Shown: positions 1 to 8,392 of the stretch, piece after piece
Layout: each line of letters begins with the position of its first letter
How positions within the stretch are numbered: the stretch's first letter is position 1
From: Agaribacillus aureus
Lineage (GTDB): Bacteria > Bacteroidota > Bacteroidia > Cytophagales > Cyclobacteriaceae
Assembly: GCA_030442055.1 (NCBI GenBank)
Contig: JAUJEB010000001.1
Span: 1,612,001-1,676,000, forward strand
Length of the DNA stretch: 64,000 nt
Direction: 5' to 3'
Position numbers and translations under genes: made by a program
Notes under the pieces: model-generated
Told to the model about the DNA's origin: nothing
Databases searched by the model: none
What the model saw: only the letters and a program-made list of their open reading frames with translations

Positions 1-2782
1 GGTTGGAGGTAACTTTGTCACTGGATTTCAGGTATTCCAGCTTTGCTTGTCTCAACGCATCCACATAAGGAAATCCATCCTCCACATTCCGGTAAAAGCT
101 TGTAATTATATCGTTGGCTGGCTGGTCGGACAATTGCCAAAGAGACATGACAATATTGGGTACACCGGCATAACTAAAACCATGCCCGAGACTCCATATC
201 CCTTCCCCTTCCAGTATATTTCCCGAAGCCGTTTCACAGGCTCCCAGGGTGACGAGGTTGGCGGTTAATTCGGTATTAAACAGTTCATAACCAAACAATA
301 CGTCATTAGATCCAGATTTTTCAGTGTCGGAGAAGTACAGCTTCGACAGCAACGGATGTTCATTATTTACCACTCCATGCGTCGCCAGGTGGATCATGTC
401 ATATTGTCCCGCATTACTAAAAAAATGACTTTTGGTGGCCTGAGTGCCCATTACCAAATCTCCGTCAAATAGTTTTGCCAGCGTGTTGACTTCCTGTTTT
501 GCCCACCACAAGCTTTGCAGTCCACCGGAAACCTCCGGGGCATAGGCTACAAATCGCCTGGTAGGCTTTTTACGTTCGTAGGTATTCAGCAGCACATTGG
601 CAGAGTAATGATAAGATATGGTGTAATCTTCTATCAAATACCTGGTCTTTTTACTGCCTTGTGATGAGGTGATTAAAGCTTCAAAAGGCAGATTACTCAG
701 CTCCCGGTCGGGCAGGATAATCAACCTGGTTGCAGACGGGAATTTCTTTAACACATCTTCCAGTAAAAGCTTGTATTGCTTCCGGGCAAATGCCGGGTCA
801 AAATCGTTTTTGTTGGCCATAAAATCTCTCAACTGTGCAGCCACATCGGCATGCCACTTCTGCTCCTTGAAAAATAGCTCTTCCTGTGATAGCGCAAAAA
901 TGTATAAAGTGCCTGGTTCCCCAATAAAATACTGGATCATTACCTCGTCGTCATTTAACATAGCTGCCAGTCTTTTAAAATCAATAGTTATTGATCCGTA
1001 TTTTAGGTGCGTATACTCAGGGTGTTCCTGTTCTACCTTATTTAAAAATGCCTGAAATCTGCTCTCCGTCCTCCCCACCTCATTTTTGAGACTGTCTATT
1101 AAAGGGGAATCCACTGCTGCATCTGTTTTAAATTGCCTGAACCTGGCTCTAGCATTATAAACATCTTTTCTCAAAGCCTTTTCCATATCCCTTGTCTGCT
1201 GGGGTATTTTGAGTCTGAGATGGATCTGCTGATTTTGAATATTTTCCAGCAGGGTGTTATAACGATTCCTATCTGCTATGGAAAAAGATGTTTTCAGGTA
1301 ACGGTCCTCTCCGGTCAGGGTATAAAGTTTTACGCATACATTGATCGCTTCCGAATAAACATTCCTGGTTCGTTTACTCAAATCAATTTTGGCGTGATCG
1401 CTGAAAAATCTTTTCCTGGTGGTCGTTAAATAGTTGACCGCTATCTGATAAAAGTCGTAGGAGATCGTCAAGTGCTTTAAATCCTGGCGTTGATCGTACA
1501 TCTCGGCGTTAACTTCTGCTTTCTTGATCAGACCATCGAAAAGCGTCTCATCGGGTTTAAAATTTTCATTCACCATCATTTCCGCCTCAAAATCAGGTAT
1601 TAAAACCTCAATGGCTCTTTGATACATGGAGTCTGCAGCTTTGGGCTTCCCCATGAAACGATAAATATCCCCAGTCAGCAGGAAATTATCTGCCAGCGCA
1701 GAGGAATTGACATCCAAAAAAAGTTCATTGGATATATCCAAAATATCCAATGCCTCTTCGTATTTTCCAATACGGGATAAAATTTTACTTTTCGCGAATA
1801 AGATAAAAGCTTGCGGTCCGTATTCAGGGGCATAATATTTATCCCAGTGGGCCAGGGACAATTCAATATGCTCCAGAGCGCGCTTAAAATCCTTCAGATC
1901 AAAATAAACCTCGGCAATTTCTTTCTGGTAAATATCGAAGTAATGTTTATGGACCTCCTTGTGTTTACTGATAAATGCCAGGCCCTTTTGGAAGTAAGCC
2001 AGGGCCTCTTGTGAATCATTCTCATTCCTGTTTCTTGTAGACAAAATGCTCCCTAAACTCATATAGGATTCCGCCAGGAGCATGGGATCAACCTTGTTAT
2101 TCTTAATAATACCATGGGCTTGTTCCAATAAAGTATGTGCTTTGGCATAATCACCAATTAGTTGATAGACCTTGGATGTACCGATAAGTTGTGATACATT
2201 TTTAATATGCCTGTCGCCGTAGATCCTGTGTATTAAAAAGGTGCTACTATCCATGTAAATTAAGGATTCGGACAGTTTTTCCAGCTCATAGTTCATATAA
2301 CCCAACCAATAGTAGGACTCCTGCATCAGACTATCGCGAAGTACGGAGGGTGACAGGCGCTTTGCTGTATTTAATAAATTGGCATATAAAGGGATGATGG
2401 CATCTGTATCGTTTCTGACCAGGAGAAATTTGTGATAAGCGCCAATAAACCGGGCATAAATCTTCGGGATTGACTGAGAAACCTTGTTCAGCTCCATTTG
2501 GCCAGCCGCGAAAACCGAATCCGCTTTATCCATCTTTTTCAGCACTTTGTATATATCGGATACTGCTATGGTTGCTTTTACGTAGTCTTCCCACCTTTTT
2601 TTGTGTTGGCTATCGTCAACAGCTTTCTCCAGGTAAACGATGGCACTATCGTATTTTTTTTGTGTTTTGTAGGCTTTAGCCTGTTTTAATAAAGAAAGGA
2701 AATGTGGCTCACTTTTTTTTTGGCCAAATACAGCGTTCAGTGAAAAGCACAGAAGGCATAAAAACAGGGTGTTCGATTTCAA
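1..2782 (-). CDS. TPR-CHAT domain protein (C-terminus beyond window)
   Basis: The frame is open on the minus strand from a TTG start at 2782 to the window edge, so the C-terminus is missing. TTG is chosen because it begins a signal peptide (LKSNTLFLCLLCFSLNAVFG) and an in-frame stop lies 19 bases upstream. About 600 helical, TPR-like residues follow. The last ~300 form a CHAT (caspase-like) domain with the catalytic pair in HLATHG (about 377-390) and LGACETASG (Cys codon 236-238, residue 849), then a conserved block reading EGIWSLGHGFSYAGVPNIV. CHAT proteins are cysteine-protease relatives used in proteolytic cascades and stress or defence signalling; this one should be exported. Its substrate is unknown. 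No partner gene is visible on the upstream side. Confidence 0.9.
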   Translation of the reverse strand, partial: MKSNTLFLCLLCFSLNAVFGQKKSEPHFLSLLKQAKAYKTQKKYDSAIVYLEKAVDDSQHKKRWEDYVKATIAVSDIYKVLKKMDKADSVFAAGQMELNKVSQSIPKIYARFIGAYHKFLLVRNDTDAIIPLYANLLNTAKRLSPSVLRDSLMQESYYWLGYMNYELEKLSESLIYMDSSTFLIHRIYGDRHIKNVSQLIGTSKVYQLIGDYAKAHTLLEQAHGIIKNNKVDPMLLAESYMSLGSILSTRNRNENDSQEALAYFQKGLAFISKHKEVHKHYFDIYQKEIAEVYFDLKDFKRALEHIELSLAHWDKYYAPEYGPQAFILFAKSKILSRIGKYEEALDILDISNELFLDVNSSALADNFLLTGDIYRFMGKPKAADSMYQRAIEVLIPDFEAEMMVNENFKPDETLFDGLIKKAEVNAEMYDQRQDLKHLTISYDFYQIAVNYLTTTRKRFFSDHAKIDLSKRTRNVYSEAINVCVKLYTLTGEDRYLKTSFSIADRNRYNTLLENIQNQQIHLRLKIPQQTRDMEKALRKDVYNARARFRQFKTDAAVDSPLIDSLKNEVGRTESRFQAFLNKVEQEHPEYTHLKYGSITIDFKRLAAMLNDDEVMIQYFIGEPGTLYIFALSQEELFFKEQKWHADVAAQLRDFMANKNDFDPAFARKQYKLLLEDVLKKFPSATRLIILPDRELSNLPFEALITSSQGSKKTRYLIEDYTISYHYSANVLLNTYERKKPTRRFVAYAPEVSGGLQSLWWAKQEVNTLAKLFDGDLVMGTQATKSHFFSNAGQYDMIHLATHGVVNNEHPLLSKLYFSDTEKSGSNDVLFGYELFNTELTANLVTLGACETASGNILEGEGIWSLGHGFSYAGVPNIVMSLWQLSDQPANDIITSFYRNVEDGFPYVDALRQAKLEYLKSSDKVTSN

Positions 2783-3087
2783 GGTTAGTTTGGGGTTATT
2801 TCATAAATGCCATCTAATGTATGAACACAAGACTCCACAATCTGGTTCATAGCACGCATTTTGAAGACACGCCTTTTATGAAAAAGGTTGTAAACCTGCT
2901 TTTTTTACGAAATTGACAATGTTGTATCAAAGGCCGTGTTGCCTTTCAATATGTCCAATTATTCTTCAAATCAGGTTACCATTATAGCCTAATCGTTATA
3001 TATAGGAAACAAGATTCAAGAGAAGTCCGATACGTCAACGCACCTGAAATGAAGTCAAACTATTTTGACGATCTATTACTTAAAAGA

Positions 3088-3396
3088 TTATTTATCTGAT
3101 TTTAATTCTTCCCGGCGATTATCAAGCGTTTTTATGGTTTCACAATACCTTAATATAATTTTTACCTGATCAGGATTTATTGTTTGATGGAAAAAGGGTT
3201 TTCCTGTTCCTGCATATGCCTGGTGTAAACCAAATATCTTAAAAACCTCAGCAGGCTATGCTTCAAACAACTTTTCTACCTGGATTTTAATAAGATTGAA
3301 TTTTTCAAATCCTTCATCATGGTGATAGTATAAATCAAAAAGCGCTTTGACATCTTTTATGCACTTACGCAAGCTTTGAGGAGTAACATAAGACGG
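3088..3396 (-). pseudogene. Decayed reading frame, family not recognised
   Basis: One minus-strand frame is open from 3396 to 3088 apart from a single TAG at 3256-3258. It has no start codon of its own, because a stop lies directly upstream at 3397-3399. The two halves read like real protein: about 46 residues with a charged helix (KCIKDVKALFDLYYHHDEGF), then about 55 ending RYCETIKTLDNRREELKSDK. I read it as a 5'-truncated gene remnant with a nonsense mutation. The family is not recognised. The rest of 2783-3435 shows nothing I can name. Confidence 0.4.
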
Positions 3397-3435
3397 TTAC
3401 TGAATTGAACATTATTCATTAATGAAAATCAAATT

Positions 3436-3807
3436 ATGAAAAGTCAAATGACAAAAGACGAAGCGAAAAAATTAGGAGACGAATTATCCAACCGGCTAAG
3501 CAAAAAACTTGGAGGAAGCTGGAGAACTTTAATCTTTGGAAAACAGCCCTATAATTACTGTTCAATACTTGAAGAGGGGTCCATTTCCGTGGTTCCGTCA
3601 CAGTCTCAATCAACTGGTGAAATTCATTATGACGCCCTGGTAAGTCCCACCATCAGCGCTTATGGCGCCTTGTCGGCATGGGATTCTCAAAAAGACAAAC
3701 ACGAGCTACCGGAAGAGGCCGTGAGAAATGCGCTATCAAGAGCCAATAACTATGTAAATGGTTTGTTGGAAACATTAAATAAGAATTCAGAACATTTTAA
3801 AGAATGA
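3436..3807 (+). CDS. Hypothetical protein, 123 aa
   Basis: Not a family I recognise. The product is soluble, with no signal peptide or membrane segment. It has a lysine-rich amphipathic N-terminal helix, a middle beta-like section containing SISVVPSQSQSTGEIHYDAL, and an acidic helical C-terminus. A second ATG lies four codons in, and an out-of-frame mini-ORF precedes the start. It stands alone between a decayed remnant and a strong terminator, so it is a single-gene transcription unit. Coding character looks genuine, with a balanced composition and no rare-codon runs. No function is proposed. Confidence 0.65.
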   Translation: MKSQMTKDEAKKLGDELSNRLSKKLGGSWRTLIFGKQPYNYCSILEEGSISVVPSQSQSTGEIHYDALVSPTISAYGALSAWDSQKDKHELPEEAVRNALSRANNYVNGLLETLNKNSEHFKE

Positions 3808-3852
3808 AGCATATTTACCCAAACAAAGGAAATTGCTTAAGATATACTTCTT

Positions 3853-3898
3853 AAAAAACAAAAGGCCGGGCATTGTGCACTCCGGCCTTTTGTTTTTT
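3853..3898. terminator. Bidirectional intrinsic terminator
   Basis: A perfect 17-bp stem (3853-3869 with 3882-3898) has a GGCCGG core, A-rich and T-rich outer ends and a 12-nt loop. It starts 45 bases after the stop of the 123-residue gene and would work on both strands. The following bases to 4123 hold no gene I can support. Confidence 0.9.
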
Positions 3899-4123
3899 CA
3901 TTAATCTGTTTTTTTATAGGGAGATCGCAAGAATCATAAGTATTCAAATGCGACTTAAAACTCTGCTAGGATTAAGCAGACGAAAGCATTAACCTTAATT
4001 AGCTTGGTTGGTGGTAATAGCAGAGAGCCAGGCAGCGACCGTAAACTTTGGCTATCCTGCAAAAATGGACTACGGTGTGACAACCTTCTGAAATTGGCTA
4101 CTAACCAGGTATAAGCATATACT

Positions 4124-4522
4124 ATGGTTAAATTAAAATCCCCTATGAAGCTAAAAGTAATTGGATTTTCGAGAATACTATTGGGCCTTATTTTTTTTGT
4201 ATTCGGCTTAAATGGATTTTTTGATTTTTTACCGCATACACCACCTCCTGCTGAATCCGAGGCATTTACGGCTGCCTACTTCTTTCCATTTGTCAAGGTA
4301 GTCGAAACAGCTTGCGGGGCGCTGCTGTTGTTTAATCTTTTTGTGCCTCTTGCCACCGTCTTGATTACGCCGGTAGTAGTCAATATTTTATTGTTTCACC
4401 TGTTTCTTGATGTGCAGGGCCTTATTATTGCCATACCGCTTGTGTTGCTAAATGGTGTGCTTGCTTTTGGGTATTGGGATTCGTTTAAACCCATGTTGCG
4501 GATGAGAGCAAAGCCGGTGTAA
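4124..4522 (+). CDS. DoxX-like small integral membrane protein
   Basis: A 132-residue hydrophobic protein with four predicted membrane helices. The first contains SRILLGLIFFVFGLNGFF and the next is preceded by FVKVVETACGALLLF; this layout is typical of DoxX/DoxD-like inner-membrane proteins of the 120-150 residue class. The molecular role of this family is poorly defined, with links to thiosulfate/quinone chemistry and redox stress. A start at the internal ATG (4145) is also possible. The gene is not in an operon: upstream lies the terminator and downstream a convergent VOC gene. A second, divergent DoxX-like gene lies at 6389-6841. Confidence 0.75.
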   Translation: MVKLKSPMKLKVIGFSRILLGLIFFVFGLNGFFDFLPHTPPPAESEAFTAAYFFPFVKVVETACGALLLFNLFVPLATVLITPVVVNILLFHLFLDVQGLIIAIPLVLLNGVLAFGYWDSFKPMLRMRAKPV

Positions 4523-4547
4523 AAATTTGTTTCGGTAGCTAGGTTAG

Positions 4548-4574
4548 CAGCAACAGTTTGAGCAAGAGCAACAG
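4548..4574. repeat. 27-bp CAGCAACAG-rich repeat, copy A
   Basis: This stretch matches 9291-9317 at 25 of 27 positions in the same orientation. It sits just after the DoxX-like gene and is enclosed by GGTTAG and CTAACC (4543-4548 and 4580-4585). The two copies bracket the VOC, SDR, DoxX and TIR block. Confidence 0.55.
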
Positions 4575-4579
4575 GTCTC

Positions 4580-4969
4580 CTAACCTTCATATTTATGAAA
4601 TTCTGAGATTATCAGGTAATATCCATCGAGGTCTCTCATAGAAAACTCTTTTTTTCCTGAATTCGGATTTGGGCGAATGTCTTCTTCAATTTGGTAGCCG
4701 AGCTTTTCTGTGTTTTGTCGTATTTCATTGATATTATCAGTCCTGAAGTAAAGGATTAGTCCATTCCCGGGCGTAATTTTTGGATCGGTCATCGTTGGGT
4801 GTTCATGCGTTCCCCATTGATGCAGGCAGATTAAAATTTCATCATCTTTGGATACCAATACGTCAAATTCATTGCCTCCGTGTATACTTCTGCAATCAAA
4901 TACGGCTTGATACCACTTAGAACTTGCTTCTACATCCTTTACGGCTATAATTGGGTCTACGCTGGTCAT
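4580..4969 (-). CDS. VOC superfamily (glyoxalase/bleomycin-resistance-like) protein
   Basis: A 129-residue single-domain VOC protein. It begins with the characteristic IIAVKDVEASSKWYQAVF strand-helix, continues with a second half-module (NGLILYFRTDNINEI), and ends with FSMRDLDGYYLIISE, where the terminal Glu is the usual metal ligand position. VOC proteins are metal-dependent lyases, dioxygenases, isomerases or drug-binding proteins. Sequence alone does not decide among these, and lack of a clear first His ligand makes a binding role possible. It converges with the DoxX-like gene and is followed upstream by an SDR gene on the same strand after about 145 bases. Confidence 0.85.
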   Translation of the reverse strand: MTSVDPIIAVKDVEASSKWYQAVFDCRSIHGGNEFDVLVSKDDEILICLHQWGTHEHPTMTDPKITPGNGLILYFRTDNINEIRQNTEKLGYQIEEDIRPNPNSGKKEFSMRDLDGYYLIISEFHKYEG

Positions 4970-5114
4970 TTTGATAGTTTTGATTGGTGAATACTGGTTA
5001 TTTTATTTGGTTATTTCGATCCTATATTTTTGTTATTCATTTTGCTCGCTTATAACAGTGTCGTGGCTGAGGTTAGGAAGCCATGTACTATATACGTCGT
5101 TGCGCTTTCGTTTT

Positions 5115-5786
5115 TTATCCATTCCAAGTTCCTATCCGTTCTCCACCATCCACATCAATTATTGTTGATGTAACTGCCAGATTGGAAATCACCGCATAAA
5201 CCATTTGCCCAATATCCTCTACCATTCCCCTATGCTCGGTTAATTGTCTATCGGCATTAATGCCAATTCCTCCGGGTGAAATCGCATTCACTCTAATTGG
5301 TGCAATATCTATTGAGGCTTGTTTTACTAACCCATTTAAACTTCCATGTAAAGTACCCCATACTCCATATCCTTTAAGCGGTGTTTTTGCACTGCTTCCT
5401 GAAATCAGGGTCACAGAACCATTTCTTTTCAAAAATTCTGTAGCAAAATGAAGTACATTATAGCTAATCCAAAACCGTTGAAAGGCTTGCTTAGCATTTT
5501 CTTCAGAAGTATTGTTTATTCCACTCGCATTCGCTCTTGCTGAAATTGTGACTACGATATGGTCAAGTTTTGAATAACTACTGAGCGTCTTATTTAGGTC
5601 CTCATTATTTGATGCATCTAAGACTACATACGTACAATCCTTTCCGAGCTGATTTGAAATGGAAGCTAATTTACCCTTGGTTCTACCTGAAATAATGACT
5701 TTATAACCTTTTTCAATAAGAATTTTAGCAGTAGCAAGCCCCATACCACCACTTCCACCAAGAATTAATACAATTTCTTTTCCCAT
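5115..5786 (-). CDS. SDR-fold oxidoreductase-like protein with altered catalytic motif
   Basis: Rossmann-fold short-chain dehydrogenase/reductase-like protein, 223 residues from the ATG at 5786 (a GTG lies one codon earlier). The dinucleotide loop is intact (ILGGSGGMGLATA, about residues 8-20), as are the ISGSS strand with the usual serine and the IRVNAISPGG segment. Aligning backward from ISPGG with the invariant spacing, the canonical YxxxK pair is replaced by W143 and H147 in WGTLH. It may bind NAD(P) without classical SDR chemistry or use a variant mechanism. A nearby tyrosine (in KGYGVW) could compensate. It is isolated, apart from the VOC gene downstream. Confidence 0.85.
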   Translation of the reverse strand: MGKEIVLILGGSGGMGLATAKILIEKGYKVIISGRTKGKLASISNQLGKDCTYVVLDASNNEDLNKTLSSYSKLDHIVVTISARANASGINNTSEENAKQAFQRFWISYNVLHFATEFLKRNGSVTLISGSSAKTPLKGYGVWGTLHGSLNGLVKQASIDIAPIRVNAISPGGIGINADRQLTEHRGMVEDIGQMVYAVISNLAVTSTIIDVDGGERIGTWNG

Positions 5787-5865
5787 CACCTAAGTTTTGT
5801 TTTAATAACACATAACTGTTTGCTATACACCAATATGCGGTGCTAATATTTATTTTATCGAAACC

Positions 5866-5935
5866 TTAATCTAGTAGATATTTAATAAAATTCATATCCC
5901 TGCTGGCAATGAGTATGTATACTTTTCTGTGGATT
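5866..5935 (-). pseudogene. Fragment of a tyrosine-recombinase C-terminus (copy 1)
   Basis: This stretch resembles 8996-9075 base for base. On the minus strand it gives a frameshifted version of the same integrase tail: a TEKYTY piece, then an N-F-I-K-Y-L-L-D-like end after a one-base insertion. Family knowledge: XerC/D-type integrases end in a block like EIYTH...INxIxNPLD. No start, no catalytic box and no open frame remain. The rest of 5790-6388 is taken up by the 308-bp element that follows. Confidence 0.4.
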
Positions 5936-5987
5936 TGCTTTAGTTATGGCCTAGCCGTGCTTGTATGTATTATCTGTTTGGCTTCCT

Positions 5988-6295
5988 CACTAGCACAGGC
6001 CCTCCGGTCCCGTGCCAACATTGCAGTGAGAGAACATCTGATAATTAAACTTACAGCCAGCACTGTATTAAAAAAAGTCATGGCACCGGCGAAATAAGAT
6101 TTGAAGACATCACAATCATTCGACCATCTTGGGAAAAAGGAATGAAAATGGCCTCGTATATATAAGAAAATTTCCTAAGGTCAGGAATACTTTTATAACC
6201 AAAAGTTATCAGGTTATTGGAGTATTGGAAAGATTAGGCGATCGAAGGGTGTGAGCCTTGGGGATCGGCACAGGACCGGAGGACCTGCGCCAGTG
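5988..6295. mobile_element. 308-bp MITE-like element, copy 1
   Basis: The element begins CACTAGCACAGGCCC and ends with the reverse complement of the copy-2 left end (6267-6295). Left and right terminal inverted repeats are 29 bp, with four mismatches in this copy. Internally it matches copy 2 (6959-7266) without gaps; I count about 27 differences in 308, roughly 91% identity. It encodes no protein; a short reading frame that overlaps it is not conserved in copy 2. No target-site duplication is evident. No transposase with these ends is in the window. Confidence 0.75.
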
Positions 6296-6388
6296 GGGGC
6301 CTTCGCAGGACTATGCTGCACCTCTCGCTTTCACCTTTATGAATTTTAATGAGATTCCAGGATGGAAATAACAAATCAATTTTAGCTG

Positions 6389-6841
6389 TTACTGGTTTTT
6401 CTGTTGCATTTGATCTCTCCTTATTTGATCCAAGGAAAATTTACCCGCTCCGAAAATCAGAAACATTACTAATAAAACAAGTACGATAATTGACATTTCC
6501 AATTCCATGAATTGCCCGACGGAAAGAAATGCTTTAGGGTAATTGACCAAAACTACTGCTCCTATAAGAATAGGAATCTGTATAAGTGATACCCATCTGG
6601 TGTAAAGTCCCAAAGCAATCAACGGTCCACCAAGCACGTGGGCAAAAATGACATAATGAGCAATAGCCGTGGAATAAACGATAAGACCCGGTTGTCCGGC
6701 AAGATTTTGCAGGTCATTGATGTTGAACATAAAGATCAGGCCTTTATAAGTAATAAATACACCTAAAAAAACCCGGAAAATCACGAAGAACGAGAGTCGA
6801 TGCGTATTGCCCCAATTCTCAATTTTGTTCAAAGCATTCAT
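6389..6841 (-). CDS. DoxX family membrane protein
   Basis: A 150-residue integral membrane protein with four predicted helices: a first helix in FFVIFRVFLGVFITYKGLIF, a second in IVYSTAIAHYVIFAHVLGGP, the LYTRWVSL loop, and a last one in IIVLVLLVMFLIFGAG. The fold and length are typical of DoxX/SURF4-like proteins. The start is the ATG at 6841; an upstream in-frame GTG at 6961 falls inside the terminal repeat of the adjacent mobile element and is judged fortuitous. The gene is bracketed by the two 308-bp elements in direct orientation, so it could have moved with them or lost its native promoter to them. Confidence 0.8.
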   Translation of the reverse strand: MNALNKIENWGNTHRLSFFVIFRVFLGVFITYKGLIFMFNINDLQNLAGQPGLIVYSTAIAHYVIFAHVLGGPLIALGLYTRWVSLIQIPILIGAVVLVNYPKAFLSVGQFMELEMSIIVLVLLVMFLIFGAGKFSLDQIRRDQMQQKNQ

Positions 6842-6958
6842 AGTAAATATAGGTTTATATACCCTATAATTTACAAAATTTTTAGGAGAAAAACAGGACT
6901 GGTTTAAAGTGTGGGTGTCCTGCTTGGCGCGGAAGTTACTTCTTTGACCGTTTATATT

Positions 6959-7266
6959 CACTGGCGCAGGTCCTCCGGTCCTGTGCCAACATTGCAGTGA
7001 GAGAGCATCCGATAATTAAACTTACAGCCAGCACTACATTAAAAAAAGTCATAGCACTGGTAAAACAAGGTTTCAAGACATCACAATCATTCGACAATCC
7101 TGGGAAAAAGGAATGAAAATGGTCTCTTATATATAAGAAAATTTCCTAAGGTCAGGAATACTTTCATGACCAAAAGTTATCAGGTTATCGGAGTATTGGA
7201 AAGATTAGGCGGTCGAACGGTGTGAGCCCTGTGGGTCGGCACAGGACCGGAGGACCTGCGCCAGTG
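6959..7266. mobile_element. 308-bp MITE-like element, copy 2
   Basis: Perfect 29-bp terminal inverted repeats (6959-6987 and 7238-7266) enclose a 250-bp non-coding core that is nearly identical to copy 1. Orientation is the same as copy 1 and length is exactly the same. The flanks (TTATATT left, GGTATGG right) show no target duplication. The right end lies 19 bases from the stop of the DUF3892-TIR gene, so it could act as a transcription barrier. Confidence 0.85.
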
Positions 7267-7285
7267 GGTATGGCCTTAGTGTCAT

Positions 7286-8071
7286 TCATTCGCATGTATT
7301 TCTTTGCATTTGTGGACGAGAATTAGTTCTCTTTTCTGATTTAGCTGTTCTGTTGTTAAAAGCTAACTCAATATATGATTGTATTTTTTCTGTGTCATTC
7401 GTCCAGTCTCTGATGATAGCATATCCCGATTTAAAATTGTCGGCTAGTCTTGCGGGCATTAAGTCGTATGTTCCCTTGCTAGTTCCGTAGTCAGGGTGAT
7501 TTGGTAATATAAGACCTAATATACCCGCATAAGAGTCACCTACTTTATAGTTCAATGCACCTGATATCTCCCAATCAATATGTTTACGACATTTCGTTTT
7601 ATTGCTAATAAGCACAATTAATACAGTCGTATCTTTCAAATACTCTTTTTGAATTAATTGTTTAATATATTCGTCCTTGCTATCACAATCTATGTCATTA
7701 TCATGGACTGACTTATTGACAATCAAGTCATCGGTAAGGTTCTCGAATGCATCTCGATATCCTTCATCATCTTTATGATAATAACTTATAAAGGATTTCC
7801 TTCGAGTTAATACTTGCGGTAGGGTAGCATTGCATTTAAAGGCTCCGTTTTCAAATCGAAAATCACATATTTTGTTCCATTTACCTTTAATAGTTCTTTG
7901 TATGCAGCAAAATGTCTTACCTTTATTTGATTGCTGAATGAGCCAACTTCTATCTCTGATAGAACCAGAGCCTATGGTATCTCCATTATCAGGGTGAATT
8001 TGAACCTCCAAAATCTTTTTTTGGTTCGTTACAAATGACAGTTTTGATATACAGTAGTCAGCCCATTTCAT
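7286..8071 (-). CDS. DUF3892-TIR fusion protein (ThsB-like TIR)
   Basis: A 261-residue two-domain protein. Residues 1-85 resemble DUF3892 (start MKWADYCISKLSF, then RSWLIQQSNKGKTF and a GKWNK turn). Residues about 90-240 form a TIR-like fold of the Thoeris ThsB type, with the opening strand RRKSFISYYHKDD, the strand VLIVLISNKTKCRKHIDWEI carrying the conserved WE, and a late basic loop. ThsB-type TIRs make NAD-derived signal nucleotides on phage sensing and act with a ThsA effector. No ThsA-like gene is visible here. It starts 6 bases after the stranded half-TIR. The C-terminal tail is basic and unstructured. Confidence 0.8.
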   Translation of the reverse strand: MKWADYCISKLSFVTNQKKILEVQIHPDNGDTIGSGSIRDRSWLIQQSNKGKTFCCIQRTIKGKWNKICDFRFENGAFKCNATLPQVLTRRKSFISYYHKDDEGYRDAFENLTDDLIVNKSVHDNDIDCDSKDEYIKQLIQKEYLKDTTVLIVLISNKTKCRKHIDWEISGALNYKVGDSYAGILGLILPNHPDYGTSKGTYDLMPARLADNFKSGYAIIRDWTNDTEKIQSYIELAFNNRTAKSEKRTNSRPQMQRNTCE

Positions 8072-8077
8072 AACTAT

Positions 8078-8392
8078 TCACAGATTACAATTTAAATAAT
8101 GATCAAGTGGGTGTTTACCCACCGCATGACTTTTTATAAGATCCAAACTCTCCATTAATGGTGGTAATTTCCCAGTTATACTTGATAGATAACCATTCAA
8201 GGATTTAGTTCCTCGAAAAATTTTCACAGTTTTTAAATATTCAGATAAATCAGGATCCTTTATACCTTTGAGTGTAAGAGCATTTACCGTTGTGTGGTCA
8301 TACCCAATTTCCCAAGGAACCCATTTTGAGTATAGGGTGTTAGGTGATATTATTGCAAGCATATAACTACCATTGTTAATACCTGCCAGATC
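8078..8392 (-). pseudogene. C-terminal half of a TIR domain
   Basis: The open stretch runs directly on, in the same frame, after the TAA of the preceding TIR gene (8393-8395). Its product (MLAIISPNTLYSKWVPWEIG, then a TLKGI...LSEYLK stretch and a KIFRGTKSLN block) is the second half of a classic TIR domain of a different subtype from its neighbours. The first half (the FISHS strand and following helices) is absent. A 94-residue product from the ATG at 8362 could be made but would not fold as a complete TIR. Most likely a remnant left by a deletion that fused two TIR genes. Confidence 0.6.

Noticed and set aside
5909-6097. 62-residue plus-strand open frame
   Set aside because: It overlaps the 308-bp element and the integrase remnant; the matching frame is not kept in element copy 2.
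6389-6961. Longer form of the second DoxX gene starting with GTG at 6961
   Set aside because: The start lies inside the terminal repeat of the mobile element and adds 40 residues not found in DoxX proteins.
5988-7266. Integron-like attC sites or CRISPR
   Set aside because: Only two 308-bp copies with transposon-like ends; no short regular spacers, no attC core and no intact integron integrase.
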